A stretch of 64,000 nucleotides of DNA from Clavaria fumosa (GCA_951802425.1 OX637797.1:2914001-2978000); one strand, 5' to 3'. Shown: positions 45,331-57,318, counted from the first letter of the stretch. Program-made: numbers and translations. Notes: generated by a model not told the origin, from the sequence alone.

Positions 45331-48300
45331 TCAGCGGCCCAACCCCCCATCCAAGAACCGCCGTCTCAAGCGCTCCAGCTGCTTCTCCTTCGACACAAAC
45401 CTATGAGCCAGCAGCAGCGGCGGCGGGCCCACTGGCGCAGGCCACAACGGCAACGGCGACGGCGACGACAGCACCTCCTTCTCCGCGCCGGCCGCACCGG
45501 CCACCAAAGGCATAGTAGCAGTGGCCACAACAGCGCCAGCGGTGGAGGAGGCGTCGCTAGCGGTGGTGGTCGCGGTGGTCGCGGTGGTCGAAGCGCTCGC
45601 GGTGGTGGCCATCATCTTCCCCTCCTGCTGTCCGTCGTCCCCGCCCCCTTCCCCCTGCCTTTTTCCTTCCCCTTCTCCTTCCCCACCCCCAACAACAACG
45701 ACAGGAGCGACAACAACAGCAGCAGCAGCAGAATTACCACCACTCGCCACGCGCCCCAACGCACGGGGACCATCCCCGCTCCCACCAGCACCGACGACGC
45801 CAACACCAGCACCAGCACCAGCACCAGCACCAGCACCAGTACCACTAACCACACGCGCACGGCCAGACGACCACGACACTGGCATCAAACTGCCCACGCC
45901 CCCAAACACCGCCCTCAAAAACGCCGAAGAAGAGGAGACACCAGCACCAGCACCAGCACCACCGCCAAGACCAAGACCGACCGCATCCCCGCGTCCCTCC
46001 CAGGCACAAACACGGGCACCCTCATCACGGACAAAATCACGGCCGTCGTCACCACTACCACCACTACCACCACCATGACTCTTGTTCGGTATCGCCATCG
46101 CCATTGCCGTCGTTATCGCAGTCATTATCGTCGTCGTCGCCATCGCATCGCCAGTCTTCACGACGCGCGTATCACAGACGGCCGCGCCCCCCGCTGCCGC
46201 TGCTGCTGCTGGTGGTGGAACACGTACAGACCTGCAGCCACAACGAGACACACAAACGCGCCCGTCACAGTCACAGTCACAGTTGTCGTCATTGGCAGCG
46301 TCGGCGGCGTCTTAGAACGTGAGCGAGCGAGCCACCCAAAAAAAAAAAAAAAGAAAGTGTGCAAAGGGGAAGGGAAAGGGCGGGAAGGGAGTGATGAAAA
46401 ATCAGGAGGGGAAGGGGGCGAAGGAGAAAGGGGGGGGGACGTACATATGTCGGCTGCCATGCCCTTGGCTGACGCGCCCTTGGCGCCCGTGGGCGAATAC
46501 GACGCAGGATTCGAACCCGAACCCGAGCCCGAACCGTAGCCAGAGACAGGCGACCCGGACCCCGAGCCAGAGCCAAACGACGTATTCGCAGGCGCACGCC
46601 CCGCCCCGGGCTGACGCACATACGCCGGGATCGTCGTCGTCGTAGCCGCCGCGGCCGCCGTCCTCACACCCTTCACCGTCTTCACCACACCCGTCGCACT
46701 AGTGCCCGCAGCAGCAGGAGGAGGAGACGCAGAAAACACAGGCTGCGGGATGAACGACGGCCGGGGCACGAGCGCAGCCCCCCGCTTCTGTTTCTGGTTC
46801 TTCTTCAACGACGGCGGTGTCGGTGTTGCCGTTGGCGTCGGCGTCGTCACAGACCTCGACATCCCATTCGCGCCGCTCGACGCCCCAGTCTTCAAGCACG
46901 ACCCCACCATCATCGCCGCCGGCACAGGCACGGGCACAACAGGACGCGACCGCGACGGCGAGTCGCGCGCGACCGGGCGCGGGATCGCCGACGGGGAGTG
47001 GTGGGCCGCGGCCGCAGCGTGTTGGGGCACGACCCTCGTATAGGCCACCGGTATCGCCGTCGCCGTCGCCGTCGCCGTCGTAGCTCGAGTCGGCTTGTCT
47101 ACCGACATAACTGCCGTCCTCGTAACCGCGTGCTCCTCCCCGTCCCCATCGTGGTCCTCCCCCTCCCGAGCCTCCACCACCCCACACCCATCTCCACCAA
47201 CCCCAGAAGAAGACGAATTCAAAGACGAATCCAAAGACGAGGACAAAGACGAAGCCAAAGACGAAGACGCCACCAACCCCCCCTCCTCAGGCGGCGTAAA
47301 CGTGATCCGGATCCCACCCATCTCCGCCCCAAAGAACCCCTCCCCCTTCTCCTCTCCGTCTTCGTCCCCCTCCCGCGCATCATAATCCTCCCCATCCACA
47401 TCCGCATCATCCCCCTCCAAAGCCAACGCATCCAAAATCTCCCGCTCCTCCCGCTCCTCCTCGCTTTCGTCCTCCTCCCACTCCTGCACAGACACAGACA
47501 CAGACACCGGCACAGACACAGGAGACACACCCCCAACAGGCACGCCCCCCGCCTCCCTCGGCAGCACAAACGCAAACGGCATATCCACATCCTCCTCCTC
47601 CTCCCCCTCCTCCTCCTCCTCCTCCATTTCCCCCAGCCCTCCAAACCCAAGCCCAAACCCTAACCCCCCCTCCACCCTCAGCTCCCGCCCAAACATACCC
47701 CCGCCCCGCCTCCCGCTCCCGTTCCCGCTCCCGAACAGCCCGCCCCCAGCGCGCTGCCCAAACACCCGCGCATCCCGCACCGGCGCCCCCGTCTCCTTCG
47801 CATCTGCATCCTCCGCATCCGCATCCGCATCGTCGTCATCGTCGTCCAAACACCCAAAGAACCGATCCACCTCCGGCTTCTTAGTCGAGCCAGCAACGGC
47901 AGCAGCAGCAGCGCCGGCCTGAGTAGCACCTGGGACGAGCAGTGCTCCCGCCCCCGGCCCGCCGCGACCGAGCGCCTCGCCCACAGGGAATGTCCACGTC
48001 GTCGATAGCGAGCTGCGCCGCTTGTGCCCCGACCCCAGTCCAGCAGCAGCAGGCACGTGCGCACCGCCGCCGCCACCCGCAGAAGGGGACAACGGCGTCC
48101 CAGCCCCGCTACGCACCGTCGGTGTGCGCGCGTCGTCTTGCTCCTCCTCGTCCTCCTCCTCGTCCTCGTCCTCGTCCTGCCCCTGCCCACCCCGACGCCG
48201 ACCAAAGAAGAACCCCTCGTCCTCGTCCTCGCTCGACGAGAGCCCGGAGAACGCCGAGTCCCCCTCGTCCGCGTCTTCGTACCCCCGCAACGGGTTCTCG

Positions 48301-50036
48301 TCCCCGCTCCCGTCGTCGCCCTCGCCCCTGTCGTCGCCCTCGCCTTCCTCCTCCGCGACGCTCTTCAGCCCCGCCTTCCCGCGCCGCCCCCCTTCGTCGT
48401 CCAGGACCACACACGTCCCCTGCGAGTCCACCGACGCGAACCCCGCACCTCCACGCCCCCGCACGCCCCCAAACATGAACGTCTTCGCGGTCGGCGTCGG
48501 CGTCGCCATCGCGTCCTCCTCCCCCTCCTCCTCCGCACCCGCACCCACACCGCCGCCCAGCGCCCGCACACGCCGCTCCAACACCCCGCGCACGCGCCGC
48601 TCCTCCGCCAGCGCGACCCCCAGACGGACACACTCCGCCGTCGCCGCCGCCCGCACCGTCTCCGCCTCGCGCACCACGGAGCCCCGCCGCGCCGCAGCCA
48701 CCTGCCCCTCCTGCGCCGCCCGCGCGGCCGCCAGCTCGCGTGCAAAGCGCTGCACCTCCGCGCGTAGCCCCGCGGCCTCCGCCTTGGCCGCGGCGAGGGC
48801 GGCGTCCGAGGCACGCACGCGCCCCGCGGCTTCCTCTTGCACCGCCGCGGCCTGCGCACGCGCGACCCACGCGGCGCGCCGCTCGGCGTCGACACGCAGG
48901 CCCAGGACGCCAAGCTGCCGCTCGAGGTCGCCCACGCGCGCACGCCACCCGTCTGCGTCCGCGCGCAGCTCGTCGCGCTCGTCCTGCAGGTCGGCGAGGC
49001 GGCGTTCGAGCTCGAGTGGGCTGTGGCTGTTGCTGGTGCTGGTGGTCGTGGTCGTGGTCGTGTTTGGGTCTGGGCTGGAGTGGGTGACGGGTGAGATGGG
49101 CTGGGAGAGGGATCGCTGCCGCGAGGAGAGGGCGCGCTCGAGGTCCTGTATGCGCGCTAGGAGGGCGTGGTGCGACTTGAAGAGGAAGTGCTGGTCCTGC
49201 AGGGAGAGCGGATTGAGCTGTTGCTGCAGCTGCAGCTGCTGGAGGTCCGAATCTGTAGACGAGGCTGTGGTGCTACTGGAGTCGGAGTGGCGTCGCTCGG
49301 GAGTGGTTGGAGTTCCGTTATCCGGCGTGGGAAGCCCGGCTGGATTGAAGAGGGTGCTGGTAGTGGACCCGCTGTTGTTGTTGTTGCTGTGGTAATTGTT
49401 ATTGCTGTTTCTGTAGCAGATGCTGCTACGACGCCTGAGCGCTTTTAGGGTGTCGTCGTCTGAGAAACGACGACCGACGGGGAACGAGGTAGAAGCGGGC
49501 AGACGCAAAGGGGCTGTGAGTTCACGGGCTGGAGTGGGGAGACCCGCTGGAGAGGTGACGACGAGATGTTCTGGGTCCAGAGCGAGGGGACGGAGGTTAA
49601 GATTTGGACGAGGTTTGTTTGGGTGTTTTTGAGTGACAAGATGGATGTTTTCCTTGTTGCTATCGTCGATAGTTTTTGATAGTTTAGAATCTTTTTCGTC
49701 TTCTTCTTCTTCCTCTTCCAATAGGGTGTGTAGTTGATCTGATACTGAAGCAGAGAGACGTTTTCCCATTGGAGGGAATGAAGGTTTGGTTGCTACAAGG
49801 TGATACGTTAGAGTGGTCAACGGTGATAATAACGATGATGACTTACGCAAGTCCGTTGACAATTGAGGTATTTCTACGACGATATCAGGTTTCCCTTCTA
49901 AAGCGAGTAAAGCTCTCCTTCGAAGAGAGTCTTTGTCTGACTCTACGATGATATCTTGAATTGTAACCCCCATCATATCAGCAGACTCTCTTCTAGTTGA
50001 GACAGATGATCTTCGACGGTGGTGAGAATGACCCAT
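45331..50036 (-). CDS. very large basidiomycete coiled-coil/low-complexity protein
   Basis: Exons 49847-50036, 46445-49792 and about 45331-46310 sum to 4518 nt (1505 residues). The start is set at MGHSHHRRRSSVSTRRESAD, followed by MMGVTIQDIIVESDKDSLRR and RALLALEGKPD, a block I associate with uncharacterised basidiomycete proteins. The middle has a coiled coil (about residues 280-480: LLARIQDLERAL, LADLQDERDELRADADGW, RRAAWVARAQAAAVQEEA). Long acidic, Ser/Thr, Gly/Ala and Pro runs follow. The C-terminus ends in a basic helix (SKEKQLERLRRRFLDGG). Function is unknown; a scaffold or cytoskeletal role is only a guess. The junction at 46311-46444 and the Asp/Cys-rich segment just after it are the least certain parts. 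Confidence 0.65.
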
Positions 50037-50386
50037 TCCCTTTTCCCTTTTAATAATAAACGAATGTGAGCAAGTAAACGAGAGTGGTTGCGTTGTGATG
50101 AGATGAGAAGAGAGTGTGAGTGTGAGTGTTGTGAGTGTGTGAGTGTACCACAACAAAGCCATACAATACTATATCAAATGTCACGGTACCCAATAGAGTA
50201 TCACAACAAAGACATACAAATATCACTCTCTCACATCATATTCATTCTTTGATGATGAAACTCCGATTGTGACGTAGGGTCGAACTCTCTCTTTCCTTCC
50301 TTCCTTCGTCATCATTCATCATCATTCATCATTCATCATCATCGTCACCTCTCACCTACCCTCTCCCCTCCCCTCTCCCTTCTCAA
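50037..50386. promoter_or_regulatory. 350-bp divergent promoter with ATC/TTC simple repeats
   Basis: The interval separates the large coiled-coil gene and the bZIP gene. It contains a run of ATC and ATTC units at 50308-50344 and CT-rich stretches near the bZIP ATG. No discrete factor site was recognised. Confidence 0.4.
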
Positions 50387-52456
50387 ATGTCCTCTTCTTC
50401 CCCTCCTCCTTCTCTTCTAAACAGACTCTCTCCTAACAACAACAACAATAACAATAACAACAACAGTAACAGACATAAACGTTCTGACTTTGAACTAGAA
50501 CCAAATCCTTTCGAACAATCCTTCTCTCGTCCTTCTGTTAAACCATGTCCTATCCAACAACAACAACAACAACAACAACAATCTCAACCAAAACAACACG
50601 ATCACCGTCCTATCTTACCTCCTCTCGCTTCCATATCTTCTCCACATGATCACGGTTACAGCTGGCCATTCTCTTCAGTACATGGCTCTCTCCGCGCTGG
50701 TCCACTGTCCCCCGCAATGCTAGCTGGTCCACAAGACCGTCCAAACTCACCTAACCATCCAAACTCACTCTCATCCACTACCGCTGCCAATGCCGTCACA
50801 GGTGCAGGTCCCTCCTCCACTACCGACCTTTCCTATGACTCCGCTTTCCGCACCGGCCTCACCCCCCGCACGGGCCTTACCCCCGCCTCCGGTCTTACTC
50901 CCCTCGTCGGGGGCCCTGTCGCATTCCCTCCCCCTTCCCCAGGCACAGCCGCCTTCTTCGCCATGGTTAACCCCCAGGGCCCCGGCGGAGCCGTGCCTAC
51001 CATAACCCCCAACACCCTCTCTGCCCTCTCCAACGTCATCGCCGCCAACGCCGCCAACGCCTACGACACCTCCGCCTCCCCCGCCTCCTCAAACTCCACC
51101 AACAACGGCGGGTACCTCCCCTCTAGCGCAACCGCCGCCGCCACCACCGCCGCCAACGGCCTCTTCCTCCTCAGCCAGGCTCACCAGGAGCTCACCAAGC
51201 GCGAAGAACAGGCCGCCAAGGCACAGCGCGCCGCCGATGCCCAACGCGCCGCCGCCGCCGCCGCTGCTGCTGCTGCTGTTAGTACCACTACCGTGTCTGG
51301 CGCCATCACCGCGGTCGCCGCCTCATCCTCGTCCGCCTCTGCCTCCTCGGCTAACGGCGTCGTCGTCTCCAACGGGCACTTCCGCCACACTCCCGGCCGT
51401 CGCAGCGCCAAGCGGAAGCAGGTCTACGACGTGGACCCCGGTCCGGCCCCAGTGTCCCCCGTGCACACGCGCGGGGCGCAGAAACGCACGAGGGCCGCGG
51501 CTGCGGCTGCGGCTGCTGCTGCTCGCGCCGCTGCTGCTGCTGACGCCGCCGTCGGCACTATGCGCGGGGGCAGGAAGGCCCACGATGACGAGAACGTGAC
51601 CATGATAGACGACATGGACGATGAGGAAGAGGAGGACGATGACGACGACGACGACGACGGGGAGCATCTTCTCCCCCACTCCGGTAGCCCGACCCACTCC
51701 GGCGGGCCGTCTGCCCGCGGTGGAGGGAGCCGCGGTCATCCGGGCAGCAAGAAGCCGGAGACCGAGGAGGAGAAACGACGCAACTTCCTCGAGCGGAACC
51801 GCCAGGGTGCGTCATTTTCTTTAGTGATTGAAAAATTTCGCATCACAGAGCTATTTTTACTGATTTGATGGTTTATCATGATCTGCTGATGTCCCTGATA
51901 CGATGTGCGGTATTGCGGTATTGCGGTATGCGATATGCGATATGCGATATGCGATATACACACAGCCGCGCTCAAGTGCCGCCAGCGCAAGAAGGCGTGG
52001 CTCGCGTCGCTGCAGACGCAGAACGAGTACCTCAAGAACGAGAACGAGCGACTGACGAGCGCGCTCGTGGCGAGCCGGGAGGAGGTGTCGCGGCTGAGCG
52101 CGCTCGTGGGCGGGGCGGGGGTCGGCGGTGGTGGCGGCGGTGGGGCGGCGGGCGGCGGTGGCGGCGCTGCGGGGGGGATGAACGGCCACGGGCACGGGGG
52201 CCATGCGCACCAGGGGCATGGCCACGCGCATGGGCAGCACGGGCATGGGCAGCACGCACACGCGCATGGACACCACCCGCAGCCGGTGAGCATGAACGTG
52301 GCGCTCCCGGCGTCGGCGGCGGTCGCGCAGGCTGCGCAGGCGGCTGCTGCGTCGAAGGGGGGTGTTGGTGGTGCTGGCGGTGGTGGTGGTGTTGGTGCTG
52401 GCGGTGGTGTGGGAGCGGGGGCGGGGGTGGAGAGGACGGGCGGGTATGGGTATTAG
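50387..52456 (+). CDS. bZIP transcription factor (ATF/CREB-like)
   Basis: Exons 50387-51806 and 51966-52456 sum to 1911 nt (636 residues). The basic region spans the intron: EEEKRRNFLERNRQAALKCR then QRKKAWLASLQTQNEYLKNE, with the N-x2-A-A-x2-C-R core of ATF/CREB and Atf1-type factors. The zipper continues NERLTSALVASREEVSRLSA. The N-terminal region has Asn, Gln, Ala and Asp/Glu homopolymers and SP/TP sites. The C-terminal tail is unusual: a Gly-rich run, then a stretch of about 35 residues with alternating His and Gly/Ala/Gln, then Gly-rich again. Atf1-like factors act downstream of stress MAP kinases; that role is inferred. The 159-bp intron holds a heptamer repeat. Confidence 0.88.
51910..51957. 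repeat. GCGGTAT/GCGATAT tandem repeat inside the bZIP intron
   Basis: About seven 7-8 bp units run from GCGGTATT through GCGATAT in tandem, ending just before the 3' splice site of the bZIP intron. Confidence 0.75.
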
Positions 52457-53975
52457 GGTGTGCTTGCCGTTGGGTTGTTGTTGTTGTTGGCGGCTGGGCG
52501 TTGAGTGACTTGACTTGATTGTGGTGGTGGGTGAGGAGGTGGTGGTGTTTGGAGGAAGTGGAGGTGATGGTAGTGGTGGTAGTGGTTTCGTTTGGAGGAG
52601 GCACACGGGTGGACTTTTTATTCTCTCTATCACACACGCACACACACTCTCTCCTGGGTGGGTGGGGGGGTTCCTTGCAACGAAAAGCGTACATCGGACA
52701 TCGCGGACACATCGCATACACGACGTACACGGTGCGGGGCGGGTGCGGTGCGAGGCAGCACTACTACGCGGTTCCCCTTGCTCCCGCTTCCACCGCGGTT
52801 TACGCACACACACACGCACACACTCGCTCTCTCGCTCTCTCGCTTTGGGCGGACTGGCGGACTGGCGGTGGCGGTGGACCGCACACCCTCGCTGCGGCGG
52901 GGGGACCTACCTCCCCCTCTCTCGCGGGGTAGTCCCGCCGGCCGCGGATCGGGATCGGAGGACCGGGGCGGGACGCCACCCAGGATTCGCGTCACAAAAA
53001 AGGTTTTTTATTCGGAACGAAAACCCCCCTTGCTGAACGTCGCGCGCGCGCGTACGCGATACGAACACGGGAACGCGAACGCGAACGGCGACGGTGCGCT
53101 TTGCCCGCCCTTTCCCCCTCCCCTCTGCCTCTGCGGCCGCCCACACCCCACACCCCACACCGTTATACACGCGCCCTTGTGTGGGCCTCTGGGGGCGCAG
53201 CGGCGCGCGGCCACGCGGGAGCCCTCCTCCTTCATGGGTGTACTACTGTACTTGGTTGGTTTGGGAAGTGTTTTGGCTTTTGGCTTTTGTTTGTTTGTCT
53301 GTTTTTTTTTTTTTTCGGATTTGGATTCAAAATGGAGATGGGGATGGGATGGGATGGGGTGTAGTGTGGGTGTGGGTGGAGTGGGTGATGAATGGATGGA
53401 CGGATAGACGGAGACGGTTCGCTGTTTTCCTTTTTCTGTTGTCGCGTTGCGCGCCCGGCTCTGGCCCCCCGGTTCTGGCTCTCACATGATTCACGACGAC
53501 GAACGACGACGACGGAACCGAACCGACGAGCTGTAACGATCGCGTGCGCTTCTATGTTGTTTTTGGCCTCCCCCCCTTTTTTTTTTGTTGTCCCCTCCTG
53601 CGTATGTTGTTGTTCTTTTATCACTTTCACTTTCGATCACTTTTAGCGTTTTCTGTCGTCGTCATCGGCTGCGTATCCTTCCCCCCCTTTTTTTCTTCTT
53701 TTGTCCTATGTATTACTGTCATTATTTCCCCCCTTTGCGCGCTCTCTCGCTCGTTCTCTTTCTGTGTGTGTGTCCGCGTGTTCCCGTCGGACTGGCACGA
53801 AGTAGCGCGAGGACGACGGATGGTATGACACGACATGACACGACATGACGCAGGGAAGTGCCGCTGTGTGCTGTGGCTTACTTCCTTGCCTCTGTCGAGA
53901 CCAGAGACGCACTGCCACATCTGAGGATCTGAGGCGAGGCGGCAAGCCTGTTATAGTTACGTTCCTGTCCGTGCC
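52457..53975. other. low-complexity intergenic region, no supportable gene
   Basis: This 1.5-kb stretch is dominated by G/T-rich and C/T-rich simple sequence, (CA)n-like runs near 52632-52645 and 52804-52825, and T homopolymers near 53301 and 53577. Long open frames exist on both strands, but they are translations of simple sequence with no motifs. Confidence 0.5.
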
Positions 53976-54240
53976 TTCGCGTACGGTGTGGCACGGCATG
54001 GCATGGCATGGTACGGTACGGATGTGCTACGCGTGCAGTGGGGTATCTACTGTACTCCTGCGGCGCGGACACGGCCCGGCGCGGACGCGGCGTCGCCGCG
54101 CCACCGCGTCATCGCACCGGAGAGGCAGGCTTCAGAAGGTCTGGAAAGAAGAGGCGGGTCTCCCTCTTTTTTTCCTTCGTGCGGCGTGCGGGCGTGTCGA
54201 GGGCGTGTATGAGTGCGCGGTGCGTCGAGTTCGCCCATCA
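53976..54240. repeat. direct repeat, copy 1
   Basis: It begins CGTACGGTGTGGCACGGCAT and shares long blocks with the copy at about 54450-54730: GGTACGGTACGGATGTGCTA, ATCTACTGTACTCC, GCGGCGCGGACACGGCC, CGCCGCGCCACCGCG and TTTCCTTCGTGCGG. The two copies are in the same orientation and differ by small indels. Confidence 0.75.
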
Positions 54241-54249
54241 GTGCGTGGC

Positions 54250-54379
54250 GCATCAGCAAAACAGCTCGGCTAAATGTAAGTATGGGACTGGTATGGAGGT
54301 GTGTTAACACCCCAGGTTGCCTTGGGGTGTTATATACCAGTCCATACTTACAACTTTAGCTGAGCTGTTTTGCTGATGC
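54250..54379. mobile_element. foldback (MITE-like) element of 130 bp
   Basis: The ends are inverted repeats beginning GCATCAGCAAAACAGCTC (left, 54250-54267) and ending with its complement (right, 54362-54379). Complementarity continues inward with a few mismatches through GTAAGTATGG and ACTGGTAT, about 45 bp per arm. A second inner stem (AACACCCC / GGGGTGTT) fills most of the loop. The single strand would fold into one long hairpin. No clear target-site duplication was found and no coding sequence is present. It sits between the two direct repeats. Confidence 0.75.
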
Positions 54380-54449
54380 TGCCCGCCCGGGAGACGCAAG
54401 CGGCCATATGACAGCCCCACACCTTTAAAAACTGAACTGAATGAGCCCT

Positions 54450-54730
54450 CCGCGTACGGTGTGGCACGGCATGCCATGGCATGCCATGGTGCGGTACGGT
54501 ACGGATGTGCTAACGCGTGTATCATCTACTGTACTCCCGCGTGCGGCGCGGACACGGCCTGGCGTCGTCGCCGCGCCACCGCGCCACCGCGCACCAGAGA
54601 GGCAGGCAGGCCAGAGGCGGGTCCCCCCTCTTTTTTTTCTTTTTTTTCTTTCCTTCGTGCGGGGCGGCGTGCAAAATACAGCGCGTCGAGTGTGTGCATG
54701 AGTGCGTGCGTCGAGTGCGTGCGTGCGTGA
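54450..54730. repeat. direct repeat, copy 2
   Basis: This is the second copy of the repeat at 53976-54240, in the same orientation, starting CGTACGGTGTGGCACGGCAT. It continues into GTGCGTGC and GAGTGAGC simple sequence. Confidence 0.75.
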
Positions 54731-54857
54731 GTGAGTGAGCGAGCGAGTGAGCGAGAACGGCCCACACCGCCCAACGACCAAAACCAGAAACCGAAAACCA
54801 AAACTCGCCCGCCCCGCCCCGCACGCACGCACGCACGAACGCACGCGCCCACCCCAC

Positions 54858-57318
54858 TCACCGTGCACGCCCCTGCCCCTGCCCCGCCTTCCCCTTCCCC
54901 TTTCCCTTCCCCACGCCCCCGCCCATTCTCAGAGGGTGCACCCCCCGCCCCGCCTTCTCCTTCTCCTTCTCCCGCCCTTCTCCCCGCCCATTCCCCTTCC
55001 CCTTCCCCCCCAGCCCAAGCACGCCCGCCTTCGCCCCCGCCTTCGCCCTCGCTTTCGTCCGCCGCTTGCGCACATGCGCCGCGCGCGCCTCGCCGGGCGT
55101 CAGCTCCGACCGCGCGCGGGACACGCCGCCGCCGCCGCCGCTGCTGCTGCCCGCAGCGTGCTGCGCAGCGTACACCTCCTCTGGCGCGAGCAGCGTCGTG
55201 CGCGCCGCGTGCGTCGAGGGCAGCGCCGACTCCAGCAGCGCCGTCGGCGCGTTCGGCGTCGTCGTAATCACCAGCTTGGGCTACCATCATTTTATTTTTC
55301 AGTGTGGGTCCGAAGGGTGTCCTTGACAAGAAAGAAAAAAAAAAAAAAAAGGGTAGGGGGAAGGGGGGAACGCACCGGCTTCGGCACAAAGTGCGCGCTG
55401 CAGAGCGCGTCCAGTTTGTTGCACAGCGCCTCCCACACCGCCTCGATCTGCTCGTGCTCCTTCTTCAGCCGCCCATCGCGGTCGTCTACGGTCCCCCCCC
55501 GCCCCTGCTGCTGCGCAGCGGCATACTCGCCCTCATATATCTGCGCCAGGCCCACCGGCGACTTCGTGTCCAGCACCGGCTCCGCGGCGACGGCCCGCTG
55601 CCGCGCGAGCGCCGCACCCAGCGCCGCCGCCGCGGGGCGCACGACGTCGTCCCACTGCGCCGCCAGCACGCGCGCCCGGATGCGCGCCTCCAGCCCCTCC
55701 ACGGCCGCTTCCGTCTGCAGCGGCGGCGCCGTCGCGCGCCCCGCGCGCTCGTACTCGAGGTCCTCCGCGAGCAGCGCGTCGTGCGGCCGCGCGCGCGCGC
55801 CTGCCTCCCCCAGCAGCGTCCATTTCTTCGGCGCCACGCTCGCCGCCTCGAGCGCGGCGATCTGGGCGCGCAGCACCGCCTGCCGCTTCTCGTGCGTGGA
55901 CAGGTCACCTTGAGGGGGGGGATTTGAAAAGGCGGTATTAGTTCGAGAGTCGGTTAGGGGGAGGGAAGTGGGACTCACCGTCGGCGGCGGGCTGGTCTGC
56001 GTCAGCGAACAGGTCGTCCTTGAACCGCGCGATCGTGTCGGGCCCACTAGGTTCGTCATTTCCCATCGCGCTAACGTCGTCCTCGTCCATGGCGTCGCCC
56101 ACGCTGTCAGATGCATCGTCCTCGGCGAGAGTGGTGGCTTCCATGTCATCCGCAAATCCTGTGTTCCACTCCATCCTATCGTCCTCATCGTTCTCGCCAT
56201 CGTCTGCGCTACCGTCACCCTCGCCTTCGCCGTCTTCCGCGTGGTCATAATCATCGTCGTCGTCGTCGTCTTCGTCATCGTCCTCCCATAACGATAGGCC
56301 TTTGCCTCTCGATTTGATATGTTTCACCCGAACTTCTTCACGGAATCGCACTTTGCCAGATGAATTCGACTCTTCGTGACCACTCTTTTGCGCCTGACTT
56401 GCGGGTTTTGGGATTCTGATCGTAAGTTTAGGTGCAGCATCAAAAAAGTCCTGGTAGTAGAGCTCTGGTGCGGAAGAAACAATTGTTAAAAAAGCATTGA
56501 CGCGAGGAAGCTGGGTGCGTACCAGTAGAGCCGTTTTCTAGATCTTCTTCATCGAAATGTTCAAACCCGTCTATTGGTTTGAAGAGATCAATGACCTCGG
56601 TTTCATCGTCCTCATCTCCGTCCCCGTCGTCTTCTCTGTCTCTGGCGTGGCCCAGCGGCGAGTTTATTGACGCCTCCTCTGTCTCCTCATTAAACTTTAA
56701 CTTTGTCAAGTCGTCCCCGTCCTCGTCTCCGTCTTCAGAGCTGGAGAAGGTAGCCACGATGTCATCGCCATCATCATCGTCATCATCATCGTCATCGTCG
56801 TCGTGCTTTGCACCCTCAGGGCTGCTGGCTCCGTCGTCATCCAGCGGGAAGCCCACCGCGCCCAGGACTGGTCTGAGCACGTCACACACCATTTTGCCGC
56901 GCAGGTCCAGCTGCTGCCAGACCTGCTCCGGCTCCATGCCGTCCACGAAAAGGGACGTGAGCGGGGTCGGGTAGAACGTAGACAGGGGCCCAAGAAGCTG
57001 TTTCTGGGCCTCCCCCTCGCGTTGGGCCTTTGCACGAGCTCGTGTTAGCGGGGCGTTCTGGGGAGAAAGAGAATTTAGGAACTTGAGAACGGAAGGCTGG
57101 GACCGCGATTCGGATCGGAGCGCTGCAGAAATTGCAATCGTTAGTGTGATACGGGCTCGCGAGAGAAAGGGAAGAGAAGTACCGAGGTCAAAGACGAACT
57201 TTGTCGCGCTCAAGGCGGCTGCTTGTATGTGAGGATTGCCAGTTGCCAAAGACTCTGGCGCTTCATTTATGAAGTTGGTGAGCGCCAACAGCTCAGCAGG
57301 CAAGGTTTTCGACGCCAT
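54858..57318 (-). CDS. MPP10: U3 snoRNP protein Mpp10
   Basis: Exons 57183-57318, 56523-57122, 55979-56464, 55376-55908 and 54858-55274 sum to 2172 nt (723 residues). Mpp10 works with Imp3/Imp4 in the small-subunit processome for 18S rRNA maturation. Typical features are the N-terminal helical part, long Asp/Glu runs, ELYYQDFFDAAPKLTIRIPK, KVRFREEVRVKHIKSRGKGL, LAEDLEYERAGRA, KSPVGLAQIYEGEYAAAQQQ and IEAVWEALCNKLDALCSAHF, then LLAPEEVYA and RARSELTPGEARAAHVRKRR. After that, where the family has a Lys-rich conserved tail, this model ends in Gly/Lys low complexity. A GTGAGT right at the stop suggests a missed 3' exon. Confidence 0.85.

Noticed and set aside
45403..46539. Long plus-strand open frame, Arg/Thr/Ser-rich, opposite the large coiled-coil gene
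   Set aside because: It is the antisense reading of GC-rich repeats, has no motif, and the minus-strand reading has a structured start, coiled coil and ordered exons.
48022..49395. 457-codon plus-strand open frame
   Set aside because: Same reason: antisense of the Ala/Arg/Glu-rich coiled coil, made of Ser/Pro/Arg runs only.
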